Assembly (NCBI GenBank): GCA_964446685.1
Contig: CAYUPO010000002.1
Location: forward strand, 1-64,000
Length of the DNA stretch: 64,000 bases
Direction: 5' to 3'
Origin: CAZWRN01 sp964446685
GTDB taxonomy: Bacteria; Patescibacteriota; Microgenomatia; Daviesbacterales; UBA10151
Shown here piece after piece: positions 25,710-33,267 of the stretch (the stretch's first letter is position 1; every line of letters starts with the position of its first letter). The notes under the pieces are model-generated. The model was not told the DNA's origin. It searched no databases and saw only the letters and a list, made by a program, of their open reading frames with translations. The position numbers and the translations under genes are program-made.

Positions 25710-27121
25710 TAATGCCCAGATGGTTCTTCATCAAACACAGCATGTTCCTTGATCAGATCCACCAACTTTTCATGTCTTCCCTGGTACCCCTCAACCTCTT
25801 CCTCAACATTAAGTCTAAGCAATGGTTCAGTATTCGACATTCGCAATGAAAATCTCCAGTCAGGATAACTCACAGCTACACCATCCAACTCAGTGATCTC
25901 ACCGTCAACATGAAGCTCTTTTAGTTTCTCAATGATCTCTTTCCCATTTTTAACTCTGAAATTCATCTCACCTGACTCCTGACTTCTTTTTACTTCTGAA
26001 ACAAGCTGAGACAAAGTTTTATTTTGCTCAGTCATCGCTTTTAATACATGCAAAATCACCAAAAGCGGACCTTCAGCATTTCCAGTAGATTTAAAGAAGT
26101 AATGCGAAGAAGACTCGCCGGCAAAGATTCCTCCACCTTCATTCATTTTTTCAGTAATATAGGCATGACCAACTTTTGTCACGACCGGGACTCCTCCACT
26201 CTCTTCAGTAATTTTTTTATTAGTCATGATATATCGAATATCAAATAAAACTTTTTCCCCTGGATGTTCCCGGAGAAGTTCTCTGGCAACAATTGCTGTA
26301 ATCATAGAAGGAGGTACTACTTCCCCTTTTTCATCTATAAAAAAGATTCTGTCACCATCACCATCAAGCGATAATCCGACATCTGCACCATGTTTTTTAA
26401 CTGCTTCCTGCACTGGTTCATTGTTTTTCGGATCAAGAGGATCTGCTGCATGAGCTGGAAATGTTCCATCTAGTTCAAAGTTCAGTTTAATTAGCTCTCC
26501 TGGAATATGTTTATAAAGCTCTTCAACATATAAAGCTCCCATTGCATTAGCTGGATCAGCAGCTACTTTGAAAGCGTTTAGATTTGGCCGTTTCATAATA
26601 TCCAGCGCACTCTGGACTTCTTCCTCAACAGTTTTTTCTATGACATGAATAATACCTGGCTCACTAGATTTTTCTGGCTCGACCATATCCAAAGCCATTT
26701 GACGGATCTCATCCATTCCAGTAGGTTTACCAATTTTAATAATTCCACCACCTTTATTTGGATTGGTTACTATCTTGATACCGTTGTAGTTTTTAGGGTT
26801 GTGTGAAGCGGTAATCATCATGCCACAGTCATAATCATAGTGATAAACCGCATAATAAAAAGTTGGTGTTGAAACCAACCCTGGATCAATTACATCAGCA
26901 CCTAGCTCAAGCAAAGTTTTAGAAATCGCATCGTACAATGCCGGAGTGGAAAGCCTCATATCTCTACCAACAACCACCTGAAGTTTTTCTTTTTCCGGAA
27001 ATTGTTTTTTAAAGAAAGCGTAAATAGCTTTAGTAATAGGAACAGCATTTTCCTCATTCAACTGCTCAGGGTAAATCCCCCGAATATCATAACTTTTAAA
27101 AATTCCTGCAGGTATATCCAT
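25709..27121 (-). CDS. Phosphomannomutase/phosphoglucomutase
   Basis: An alpha-D-phosphohexomutase interconverting hexose 6- and 1-phosphates, which feeds sugar-nucleotide synthesis for the glycan cluster. About 470 aa, the normal length. The phosphoserine loop is TASHNP, the magnesium loop DGDGDR, the sugar-binding loop GESSSH, and the phosphate-binding C-terminus RMSNTEPLLRL. The frame is open to 27160, but the conserved start MDIPAGIFKSYDIRG points to the ATG at 27121. Manna- versus gluco- preference (ManB/AlgC type) is not decidable, although GESSSH is common in the AlgC group. Confidence 0.9.
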   Translation of the reverse strand: MDIPAGIFKSYDIRGIYPEQLNEENAVPITKAIYAFFKKQFPEKEKLQVVVGRDMRLSTPALYDAISKTLLELGADVIDPGLVSTPTFYYAVYHYDYDCGMMITASHNPKNYNGIKIVTNPNKGGGIIKIGKPTGMDEIRQMALDMVEPEKSSEPGIIHVIEKTVEEEVQSALDIMKRPNLNAFKVAADPANAMGALYVEELYKHIPGELIKLNFELDGTFPAHAADPLDPKNNEPVQEAVKKHGADVGLSLDGDGDRIFFIDEKGEVVPPSMITAIVARELLREHPGEKVLFDIRYIMTNKKITEESGGVPVVTKVGHAYITEKMNEGGGIFAGESSSHYFFKSTGNAEGPLLVILHVLKAMTEQNKTLSQLVSEVKRSQESGEMNFRVKNGKEIIEKLKELHVDGEITELDGVAVSYPDWRFSLRMSNTEPLLRLNVEEEVEGYQGRHEKLVDLIKEHAVFDEEPSGH

Positions 27122-27207
27122 ATATTGGTAAATCTCAATAATTCTAGCACAATTAGTCAAATTAATCTGACATTATCCTGACTTCATTTCCATTGCGAAG
27201 CAAGAAG

Positions 27208-27738
27208 CTATGCTTCATTCATTTTATTTAATGTCGTTTCTAAAACATCTTTGGCACTGACATGAGAGGTATCAATCACAAGATCAAAATTCCTTTCATC
27301 CAAATAATCTCCAGCATCATACAATCTAACAAATTTTTCCTTCAAAAGTCCCTCACGGATCTCTTGCTCACGGATAATTTCCTCCAGTGTGGAATCTTCT
27401 CTCTGCGCAATACGAGAAGCTCCAATGTGCTGGTCACACTTGATCATGATTTTAAATGTCTGATCAAAGTTTTTGCTTAACCAGCCAGCCAAACGTGATT
27501 CAAAAACAATCCCCTCTTCATTTCGCATCATTTCCTGATAACTCATATCCATTTTTCGATCAACTTCTTCCGGAATTTTGTCTGTTTCAACCAGTGGAAC
27601 ACCATTATCCTGATGCCATTTGCGTATAAAACTCCCAGAACTAACAACTTTCCAACCCAATTTTTCCGCTAAGCCCCGCGCCAAAGTAGACTTACCAGTC
27701 CCCCCAACACCAGAAATAGCAATATTTTTAAATTTCAT
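27208..27738 (-). CDS. Cytidylate kinase-like P-loop kinase
   Basis: 176 aa. Walker A is SGVGGTGKST (about 9-18), followed by a VSSGSFIRKW motif resembling the NMP-binding region of CMP kinases (type 2, as in archaea). It most likely phosphorylates CMP or dCMP. An AAAGGA sequence about 11 nt before the ATG may act as ribosome-binding site. It lies 86 nt upstream of the phosphohexomutase start and follows a large palindromic repeat. An adenylate-kinase-like function remains possible. Confidence 0.8.
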   Translation of the reverse strand: MKFKNIAISGVGGTGKSTLARGLAEKLGWKVVSSGSFIRKWHQDNGVPLVETDKIPEEVDRKMDMSYQEMMRNEEGIVFESRLAGWLSKNFDQTFKIMIKCDQHIGASRIAQREDSTLEEIIREQEIREGLLKEKFVRLYDAGDYLDERNFDLVIDTSHVSAKDVLETTLNKMNEA

Positions 27739-28039
27739 ATATTCAAAATCCTTTTATTATATTTTTATTCATTTTTTTAAACGTCATTGCGAGGAGCAAA
27801 GCGACGAAGCAATCTCGCAACCAGGAATAAGATTCGCAACATAGTTGATTCTTAGAAACAGATTGCCGCGCGTTAATTCTTGGTATATTCGCTCGCAATG
27901 AGCAAGCTCTCGCTACGCGATGACGTTACTATTAACTAACATATAACTTTGATCCTCCTGTTGTTTCTCTTTCAAAAACTCTTCTCCTGTCATTAATTTA
28001 TAGTGAGCAAATTCATTTAATTATAACCAGTTTTGCGAG
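27739..28039. other. Intergenic region with palindromic repeat
   Basis: About 300 bp. It is dominated by the repeat at 27783-27925, and the rest is AT-rich with no ORF or RNA gene that I can support. Confidence 0.6.
27783..27925. repeat. Palindromic repeat, GTCATTGCGAGGAG type
   Basis: Left arm opens GTCATTGCGAGGAGC and closes GAAGCAATCT. An inner arm (AGATTGCCGCGCG) and the closing arm (CGCTACGCGATGACG) run the other way, giving an extended inverted structure. It belongs to the same GTCAT...ATCT design as the other repeats, with different stem sequence. Confidence 0.75.
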
Positions 28040-28924
28040 CTAGTTGCCATGTTTTTTTATAACGGGAAAGGCAACATACCCTTTTCCAACTAACTCTTCA
28101 ATAAACTCTTCTCTTTTTTCAGCATTACAGGCATCACAATATTTGGCAGCACAATGGTCTACTTCCTTATGCTTCACAATTTGATCAATCTTTTTAACAA
28201 ATATCTTTTCCAATTTTTCAGTATTTGTCAGGTCAAACTCTTCACAAAAAGTGTCTTCCTTTGGATCCTGCCAGAAAACTACTCTGAATCTGGCTTTTTT
28301 AAACCCCATTTTTTGCAGCTGTTTACAGGTTAACAAAATATACATTTTAGGCATCAGATCCATATCCATTTTGTCTTTGCCGCGTGAGATATTTTGCCTG
28401 GATTTATAATCAATCACCTCAGGTATCCCGTCATGCCCCATCTCGATGGTATCCGGACCACCCCACAGGACATATTCTTCATTATTTACTTTCAAAAACC
28501 ATTTACAAAAATCAATATCCATCACTGCTGGCTTAAATTTACCATCCAGCTGCACACAGAAGTTTCTAAATAGTCCTTCAGCCGCCACAATCACATCTTC
28601 ATTAAAATATTCAACTACTGCTGTACTAAAATTTGGTCTTTTAGGACTATTTTTTTCCTCTTTTTTGATTAGATCAACTGAATACCGGACGGATTTAACC
28701 AGCCTGTCAACTGAAGCTTTATAAGATCCTTTTTCTCTGTTGCGGTGAACTTCCTTAATAGCCCGGTCAAGCAGCACACCCAGCGCCATCTGTTCACTGC
28801 CAGAAGCTATTTCATATTTTCTATCTAAATGATGCCTGACAAAAAAACGGAATTTACATTCCTCAAAATCATGAAAATCGGTTAATGAATAACCATTAAG
28901 TTTAGAAATATAAGCCATCTTCAC
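28040..28924 (-). CDS. PD-(D/E)XK nuclease with probable Fe-S cluster (Cas4/RecB-like)
   Basis: 294 aa. The nuclease core shows a Gly-rich helix ALGVLLDRAIKEVHR (RecB motif I region), GGPDTIEM with the metal Asp, and PEVIDYKSRQ supplying the Asp and Lys of the D-x-K site. One Cys near the start (LSDFEECKFRFF) and three near the end (CAAKYCDAC) have the spacing of the 4Fe-4S cluster in Cas4/AddB-type nucleases. There are no CRISPR genes or arrays nearby, so a DNA repair role is likelier than spacer acquisition. It stands alone between repeats. Confidence 0.75.
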   Translation of the reverse strand: MKMAYISKLNGYSLTDFHDFEECKFRFFVRHHLDRKYEIASGSEQMALGVLLDRAIKEVHRNREKGSYKASVDRLVKSVRYSVDLIKKEEKNSPKRPNFSTAVVEYFNEDVIVAAEGLFRNFCVQLDGKFKPAVMDIDFCKWFLKVNNEEYVLWGGPDTIEMGHDGIPEVIDYKSRQNISRGKDKMDMDLMPKMYILLTCKQLQKMGFKKARFRVVFWQDPKEDTFCEEFDLTNTEKLEKIFVKKIDQIVKHKEVDHCAAKYCDACNAEKREEFIEELVGKGYVAFPVIKKHGN

Positions 28925-28929
28925 TCCTC

Positions 28930-29035
28930 GTCATCCCCGCGAAAGCGGGGATCCATCACCATAAATCTTCCGAATAGATAGTTATTTGCGAAGTTAATTC
29001 TTGAAATATAGATTCCCCTTTTCAGGGGAATGACG
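28930..29035. repeat. Pair of palindromic repeats upstream of the nuclease gene
   Basis: GTCATCCCCGCGAAAGCGGGGATC (28930 on) is a tight hairpin. GATTCCCC-TTTTCA-GGGGAATGACG (29011-29035) faces it in inverse orientation. Both occur elsewhere in slightly varied form (57303, 60042). Confidence 0.8.
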
Positions 29036-29118
29036 ATAAGATTTTTATGCATCATGGACGGACAGGTGTTATGTATTTTATCATACAGCATCAAAGATTT
29101 GAGAAAATTTAAAACTCT

Positions 29119-29147
29119 TTGCCAAAATGTTCAATTTAGATTAGAAT
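29119..29147 (+). promoter_or_regulatory. Sigma70 promoter, leaderless type
   Basis: TTGCCA (29119-29124), 17-nt spacer, TAGAAT (29142-29147), then 8 nt to the ATG at 29156. This predicts transcription starting at the start codon. Confidence 0.6.
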
Positions 29148-29155
29148 AAAACCTC

Positions 29156-29686
29156 ATGAAGAAAGTTTTTCCCGCCCTCCTCATTGCCTTCCTACTAACT
29201 ACAACTTACCAACTAACACCTACATTCGCCCGAACCACTCCAGAAGATATCCTGAATGAAAGACGACAATCCTACAACGCGCAGTTTAGTAAATATTCCC
29301 CTGACAACCAGAAAAAACTAGCCGCTTTTGAACAAAAAGTTGCCAACCTCAATAAACAGCAGACAGACGAACTTGAGCAAAGAATGGTCAGACAGGGTGA
29401 AATACTAAATGAATATGTTTTTCGGAAAGGCATCTCAGAAAGACAGGCAGATGGAATCAGCCGCAACCTGTCAGATCCCATTGAAAATGCCAGATATTGG
29501 CTGACATATGCCCATGAAGCCGTTGCTTACCAGGCTGCGAAAACATACATCTTTAACCTGAGTGGAGAATCAGCCATCAAAGGCAGTATCACTTCCCAGA
29601 TCAACCAACTGCAGTCTGATATGAATATCCTCTCTGGCAAAGTCGATAAATCACAAAAAATAATTGAGGCAATTGTCACGAAATGA
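29156..29686 (+). CDS. Secreted hypothetical protein with coiled-coil regions
   Basis: 176 aa with a signal peptide (MKKVFPALLIAFLL to TFA, about 1-25). The rest is highly charged and helical, with heptad-like stretches around 60-95 and 145-172. No known domain. Its stop overlaps the ATG of the next small secreted protein (ATGA), so the two are made together and may form a surface complex. Expressed from the promoter at 29119. Confidence 0.65.
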   Translation: MKKVFPALLIAFLLTTTYQLTPTFARTTPEDILNERRQSYNAQFSKYSPDNQKKLAAFEQKVANLNKQQTDELEQRMVRQGEILNEYVFRKGISERQADGISRNLSDPIENARYWLTYAHEAVAYQAAKTYIFNLSGESAIKGSITSQINQLQSDMNILSGKVDKSQKIIEAIVTK

Positions 29687-29964
29687 GTATTAAATCAATC
29701 ATCGCTGTTATTGTAGTTTCAGTATTAATAGGCATCGGTATATTTGCCTATACCGGCAAATCAGCCAATACTAAAGCCACAAATACTACCGCTCCCCGTG
29801 AAATCCCTTCCACCACCGAAACTGTTGCTACACCCACCCCTTTACCATCTCAACCTCCAATCGACAAAAATACTGATCTGGAAGCAGAAATCTCCAATCA
29901 ATCCTCTCCCGATTTCTCAGCTGATTACACCAAACTAAAAGAAGAAGTAAACCAAAGCTTTTAG
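29683..29964 (+). CDS. Small membrane-anchored hypothetical protein, Thr/Pro-rich
   Basis: 93 aa: an N-terminal membrane helix (about 4-22) followed by a Thr/Pro/Ser-rich linker and a short acidic tail. No family. It is coupled to the preceding secreted coiled-coil gene by a 4-nt overlap. Probably a lipid-bilayer-anchored extracellular peptide; function unknown. Confidence 0.55.
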   Translation: MSIKSIIAVIVVSVLIGIGIFAYTGKSANTKATNTTAPREIPSTTETVATPTPLPSQPPIDKNTDLEAEISNQSSPDFSADYTKLKEEVNQSF

Positions 29965-29980
29965 ATTTATGACATTAAAC

Positions 29981-30164
29981 GTCATTGCGAGAAGCGAAGC
30001 GACGAAACCATAGTCACTTGTCATTCTAGACAAGCCAGAATGACAGTGGTTTGAGTTATTCGCCCCCCTTTGTCATGCTGAACTTGTTTCAGCATCTACC
30101 AAGGAAGTAATAAGAGACTAAAGTTGACCTAATAAAAAGATCCTGAAACAAGTTCAGGATGACA
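29981..30164. repeat. Cluster of four palindromic repeats
   Basis: In order: GTCATTGCGAGAAGCGAAGC type (29981-30010); a compact hairpin TGTCATTCTAG...CAGAATGACA (30019-30045); GTCATGCTGAACTTG...AGCATCT (30072-30098); and its inverse AGATCCTGAAAC...GGATGACAG (30139-30164). Three stem types lie side by side within 184 bp, just upstream of the NAD kinase gene. Confidence 0.8.
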
Positions 30165-30191
30165 GATAGGGGAAATAATAAAACTACTATT

Positions 30192-30923
30192 ATGAAAATA
30201 TTACTCTACGGAAAAAATTCTGAAGATATTAAACCTCTCTGTGAAGAGATGGGATTTGAAATTGTTGAAGAAAATCCGGATGTGATTATTACTTATGGAG
30301 GTGATGGAACTCTACTGGCTTCAGAAAGAAAATTCCCTGAGATACCCAAACTCCCCATCCGTGATAGCAAAGTCTGCCGGAAATGCTCCGAACATGAAAC
30401 AGAGCACCTGTTAACTCTTCTGAAAGAAGACAAATTACTGATCACTCAACAGCCAAAGCTGGAAACTGAATTTGAAGGCAACAAGTTAGTCGCGCTCAAT
30501 GACATCGTCGTTCGCAACGCTTCCGCTTATCACGCCATCCGTTTTTATATCTCAGTCAATGGCACAAGATATACCAAAGAGTTAGTCATTGGTGATGGTA
30601 TTGTTGTCTCTACTGCATTTGGATCAACCGGCTATTACCAAAGTATTACCCGCACCACCTTTGAAAAAAATTTCCGGATCGTTTTTAACAACGCCGTCAC
30701 AGAGCTTTCTCCTTTAGAATTCACTGCCGAGGATGAAATTACCATGGATATTGTTCGTGGTCCAGGAGAACTAACCTGTGACAACAACCCTGAAACCATC
30801 GAACTTGAAGCCGGTAATCAACTCCATATAAAAGTATCAACCAACACTGCCAGTATCTACTCACCTGAAACATTAAGATGCAACAAATGCCAAATCAGAC
30901 GTGACCAAAGACTTCATGACTAA
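30192..30923 (+). CDS. NAD kinase with two CxxC motifs
   Basis: 243 aa from the ATG at 30192 (MKILLYGK); the frame continues upstream to 30159 only through repeat sequence. It phosphorylates NAD to NADP. ITYGGDGTLLASE is the diagnostic GGDGT motif, and GDGIVVSTAFGSTGYYQS is the second conserved NAD-binding block. Unusually, it has CRKC in the middle (after PIRDSKV) and CNKC near the C-terminus, which could jointly bind zinc. No operon partner; the upstream gene is 227 nt away across the repeat cluster. Confidence 0.9.
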   Translation: MKILLYGKNSEDIKPLCEEMGFEIVEENPDVIITYGGDGTLLASERKFPEIPKLPIRDSKVCRKCSEHETEHLLTLLKEDKLLITQQPKLETEFEGNKLVALNDIVVRNASAYHAIRFYISVNGTRYTKELVIGDGIVVSTAFGSTGYYQSITRTTFEKNFRIVFNNAVTELSPLEFTAEDEITMDIVRGPGELTCDNNPETIELEAGNQLHIKVSTNTASIYSPETLRCNKCQIRRDQRLHD

Positions 30924-30944
30924 GTAAAAAACTTGAAGAATAAC

Positions 30945-31943
30945 TCAGCGATACTTTTCCGTATTTCTCACATGTTCATCTAAAGTTTTGGCATAATACG
31001 AATTCCCCTCAGAATCATGGTAATAATATACATATGGAGTGCTTGGATCAGCGTTGGCAATTGCTTTCAGTGAAGACAGTGATGGATTACAAATTGGTGC
31101 CGGAGGAAGAGTACTGTTAAGGTAAGTATTATACGGAGACTTCACACTGGAATAATCTTCCTGACTGATCGCTCCCCACCATTTATCCAGCTTCGGATTA
31201 GCTTTATAAAGAGTAGTATCCATCGCATATCTGACTGTTGCATCGATATCCAGTTTCATCCCCATTTTCATCCGCTTTAGCATAATACTAGCCACTTCCT
31301 GTCTGACTTTATCACTCCGACCTTCCCTTTCAACCAGTGAAGCCAATATCACAGCCTGGGATTCAGTTAGCCCCTGAGCTTTTACTTTCGACTTTAAATC
31401 TGCATCAAATTTTTTATCAAAAGTATTGGTTAATGTTCCAATAATTGTAGCCACACTTGCATCCGGATTGAAAAAATATGTATCAGGAAACATATACCCC
31501 TCTTTAGCCGATTTTAAAAACTCCGTTTGAGATATCCCCATCTCTTTTTCCAGCTTTTGGGCTATTTGCTCAGCTCTCCAACCTTCAAGTAAAGTCACCC
31601 TTACATCAACTGAACCTTTCTGTAACTGCTCAATTATTTCCTGCGGCGTCATTGCAGCTGATATTTTAAAGTCCCCTGGCTGGATCACCTGATCTTCATT
31701 TTTTATAAAAACTTTCAGAAAAGCTTTGGCGGAGCGAATATATTTTTCTTCTTCCAGTCTGATTGCCACATCAGTTGGGGTTTCACCATTTTTGACAATA
31801 AACATTTTTGCTTCAGCTTTTGCATCAAGCGGAGAAATTAAATAGGAGTTTTGATACCAGTGATAAGTGCCTATTCCAACAAAGGTCAGTAAAACCACCA
31901 CAAAAATGAAAAAAAATATTGGATTTTTCTTTTTAACAGCCAT
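30945..31943 (-). CDS. mltG: Endolytic murein transglycosylase
   Basis: 332 aa with an N-terminal membrane helix (about 10-30), a LysM-like region (about 40-110) and the YceG catalytic domain. ILASLVEREGR contains the catalytic Glu, and the C-terminal LPPAPICNPSLSSLKAI block is characteristic. It cuts nascent glycan strands of peptidoglycan outside the membrane, limiting strand length. It lies 19 nt downstream of ruvX, with a possible own promoter inside the ruvX end. Slightly shorter than E. coli MltG (340 aa). Confidence 0.92.
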   Translation of the reverse strand: MAVKKKNPIFFFIFVVVLLTFVGIGTYHWYQNSYLISPLDAKAEAKMFIVKNGETPTDVAIRLEEEKYIRSAKAFLKVFIKNEDQVIQPGDFKISAAMTPQEIIEQLQKGSVDVRVTLLEGWRAEQIAQKLEKEMGISQTEFLKSAKEGYMFPDTYFFNPDASVATIIGTLTNTFDKKFDADLKSKVKAQGLTESQAVILASLVEREGRSDKVRQEVASIMLKRMKMGMKLDIDATVRYAMDTTLYKANPKLDKWWGAISQEDYSSVKSPYNTYLNSTLPPAPICNPSLSSLKAIANADPSTPYVYYYHDSEGNSYYAKTLDEHVRNTEKYR

Positions 31944-31950
31944 AGTCTTA

Positions 31951-31979
31951 AGAGTAACGAACTTAGCTCAGGGAATCAA
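31951..31979 (-). promoter_or_regulatory. Candidate promoter of mltG, leaderless type
   Basis: On the minus strand TTGATT (31979-31974), 17-nt spacer and TACTCT (31956-31951), 7 nt before the mltG ATG. Match quality is moderate and the -35 overlaps the end of ruvX. Confidence 0.35.
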
Positions 31980-32355
31980 GAAACTGCTGCAAAATAAGCA
32001 TCGCTGAATAAGCATCTTCCTGCTGACGGTCTTTTTGGCCTACACCCAAAGTTATCATCAAATTTTGTGCGTCCTTAGTACTTAAAGTCTCATCAGTCTC
32101 AATTATCTGCACCTGTTCATCTTTATACTTATTCCTTAATTCACTGGCAAATCCTTTGGCGATTTTTCCCATTTTACCCTCAGGAACACCTATTACAACC
32201 CGGTTTATCTCTTCCCTTTTAATCTCATGCCCAACCTTCTCCAGCCCGTCTTTCAGACTGGATATCGCAATAACTTTCAAAGGTGAAGCTACCTGTCCCT
32301 CAGACACAGCCAACCCAACTTTTTTCAAACCGTAATCGATACCGAGATACTTCAT
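31963..32355 (-). CDS. ruvX: Putative pre-16S rRNA nuclease / Holliday junction resolvase (YqgF)
   Basis: 130 aa from the ATG at 32355 (MKYLGIDYG); the open frame reaches 32376. RNase-H-like fold with the conserved GIDYGLKKVGLAVS start, VIGVPEG, and ETDETLSTKDA segments that carry the acidic active site. In bacteria YqgF processes the 5' end of 16S rRNA; a resolvase role has also been proposed. It precedes mltG on the same strand. The length is normal. Confidence 0.9.
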   Translation of the reverse strand: MKYLGIDYGLKKVGLAVSEGQVASPLKVIAISSLKDGLEKVGHEIKREEINRVVIGVPEGKMGKIAKGFASELRNKYKDEQVQIIETDETLSTKDAQNLMITLGVGQKDRQQEDAYSAMLILQQFLDSLS

Positions 32356-32378
32356 AAAAGAATTATACTGAATCAAAT

Positions 32379-32490
32379 TTCTAATTACGAATTTCTAATG
32401 ACTAAACAATGTCTAAAAAATAAATGACTAAGCAGTTTAGTCATTAGGATTTGGAAATTATTTAGGAATTAGAAATTAGGTTACTTAGAA
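32379..32490. repeat. Nested AT-rich inverted repeat
   Basis: AATTTCTAATT (from about 32379) pairs with AATTAGAAATT near 32463-32475, enclosing CTAATGACTAAAC paired with GTTTAGTCATTAG. A related nested structure is at 40870-41000. Confidence 0.65.
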
Positions 32491-32499
32491 ATTTCTACT

Positions 32500-33141
32500 C
32501 TAGCTTTTAAGCTTCGCCAGCACTACTAGCCTCTTGGTATTAAATCCGGGTGGTACACAGGTCATTAAAGTTAAATACCGGCCTCTGTTATCAGGCGGAT
32601 TAAGCACTGTGGTGTCTTTTGGATCAACAATTTTCATTCCCTCTACTATATATTCAAATTGCTGACCAGCTGCCGCAATATAAATATTGTCACCTTTTTT
32701 AATACTAGGCAGATTGGCAAATAAGGCTTTTTTTATACCAGTTGGTAAAGATGAATGACCGGTAACAAAAATATTTCCTCTTTCTCCTGGAAGTGCACTA
32801 CCAGGCAGCTGAGCCAAAGTTGACTCAAAATCATTACTCCACACTTTTGTAACTAGATTTTCCATTTTGAGCTTAGGAATACTAACTTTAAATTCTTTAT
32901 AAGGCAGATTGGAGGGATTAGCATAATTTGCTACAAATGCCGGGAAATTTTCAAAGTCCTGAATACTGACTCCGGAAACAAGTCCTCCATTACCATCACT
33001 CGCCAGAGGATTTGCCAAAATAGTCTCCTGTTCAAAAGCAAACAACTCCCAGGATTTAAATTCTAAAAAGGGCAAAACAACCTGCATGAGGACGAAAACA
33101 CCAACTCCTAAAAATAGTAGCGATAGACCTTTAATAAACAT
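32500..33141 (-). CDS. Sortase family protein
   Basis: 213 aa with an N-terminal membrane helix (about 5-25) and a sortase domain. The catalytic triad is visible: His in FVTGHSS, Cys in LMTCVPPG, Arg in TKRLVV. It differs markedly from the sortase at 20745, which has YGHN and TCTG. It follows the PilM-like/baseplate-like surface protein on the same strand after 126 nt of repeat. Substrates are not obvious here; the neighbouring surface protein lacks a clear sorting signal. Confidence 0.85.
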   Translation of the reverse strand: MFIKGLSLLFLGVGVFVLMQVVLPFLEFKSWELFAFEQETILANPLASDGNGGLVSGVSIQDFENFPAFVANYANPSNLPYKEFKVSIPKLKMENLVTKVWSNDFESTLAQLPGSALPGERGNIFVTGHSSLPTGIKKALFANLPSIKKGDNIYIAAAGQQFEYIVEGMKIVDPKDTTVLNPPDNRGRYLTLMTCVPPGFNTKRLVVLAKLKS

Positions 33142-33198
33142 AGGACATGTGCCCTCCAGCGTTCCGTCTATCGCCTGAGGAAATTTAAAAAGTTAATG

Positions 33199-33258
33199 AG
33201 TAAACCAGTTAATTAGTAAATCAGGTAACCCTCCTAATTAACTAATCTCTGGTTTACT
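33199..33258. repeat. Inverted repeat with AGTAAACCAG stem
   Basis: AGTAAACCAG (33199-33208) and TTAATTAG pair with CTAATTAA and CTGGTTTACT (33249-33258), with a 7-nt bulge. The right half recurs almost unchanged at 58964-59000. Confidence 0.65.
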
Positions 33259-33267
33259 AATTATCTA

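Noticed and set aside
28040..28924. Cas4 of a CRISPR system
   Set aside because: No cas1/cas2 or repeat array nearby; domain features are shared with RecB/AddB-type nucleases.
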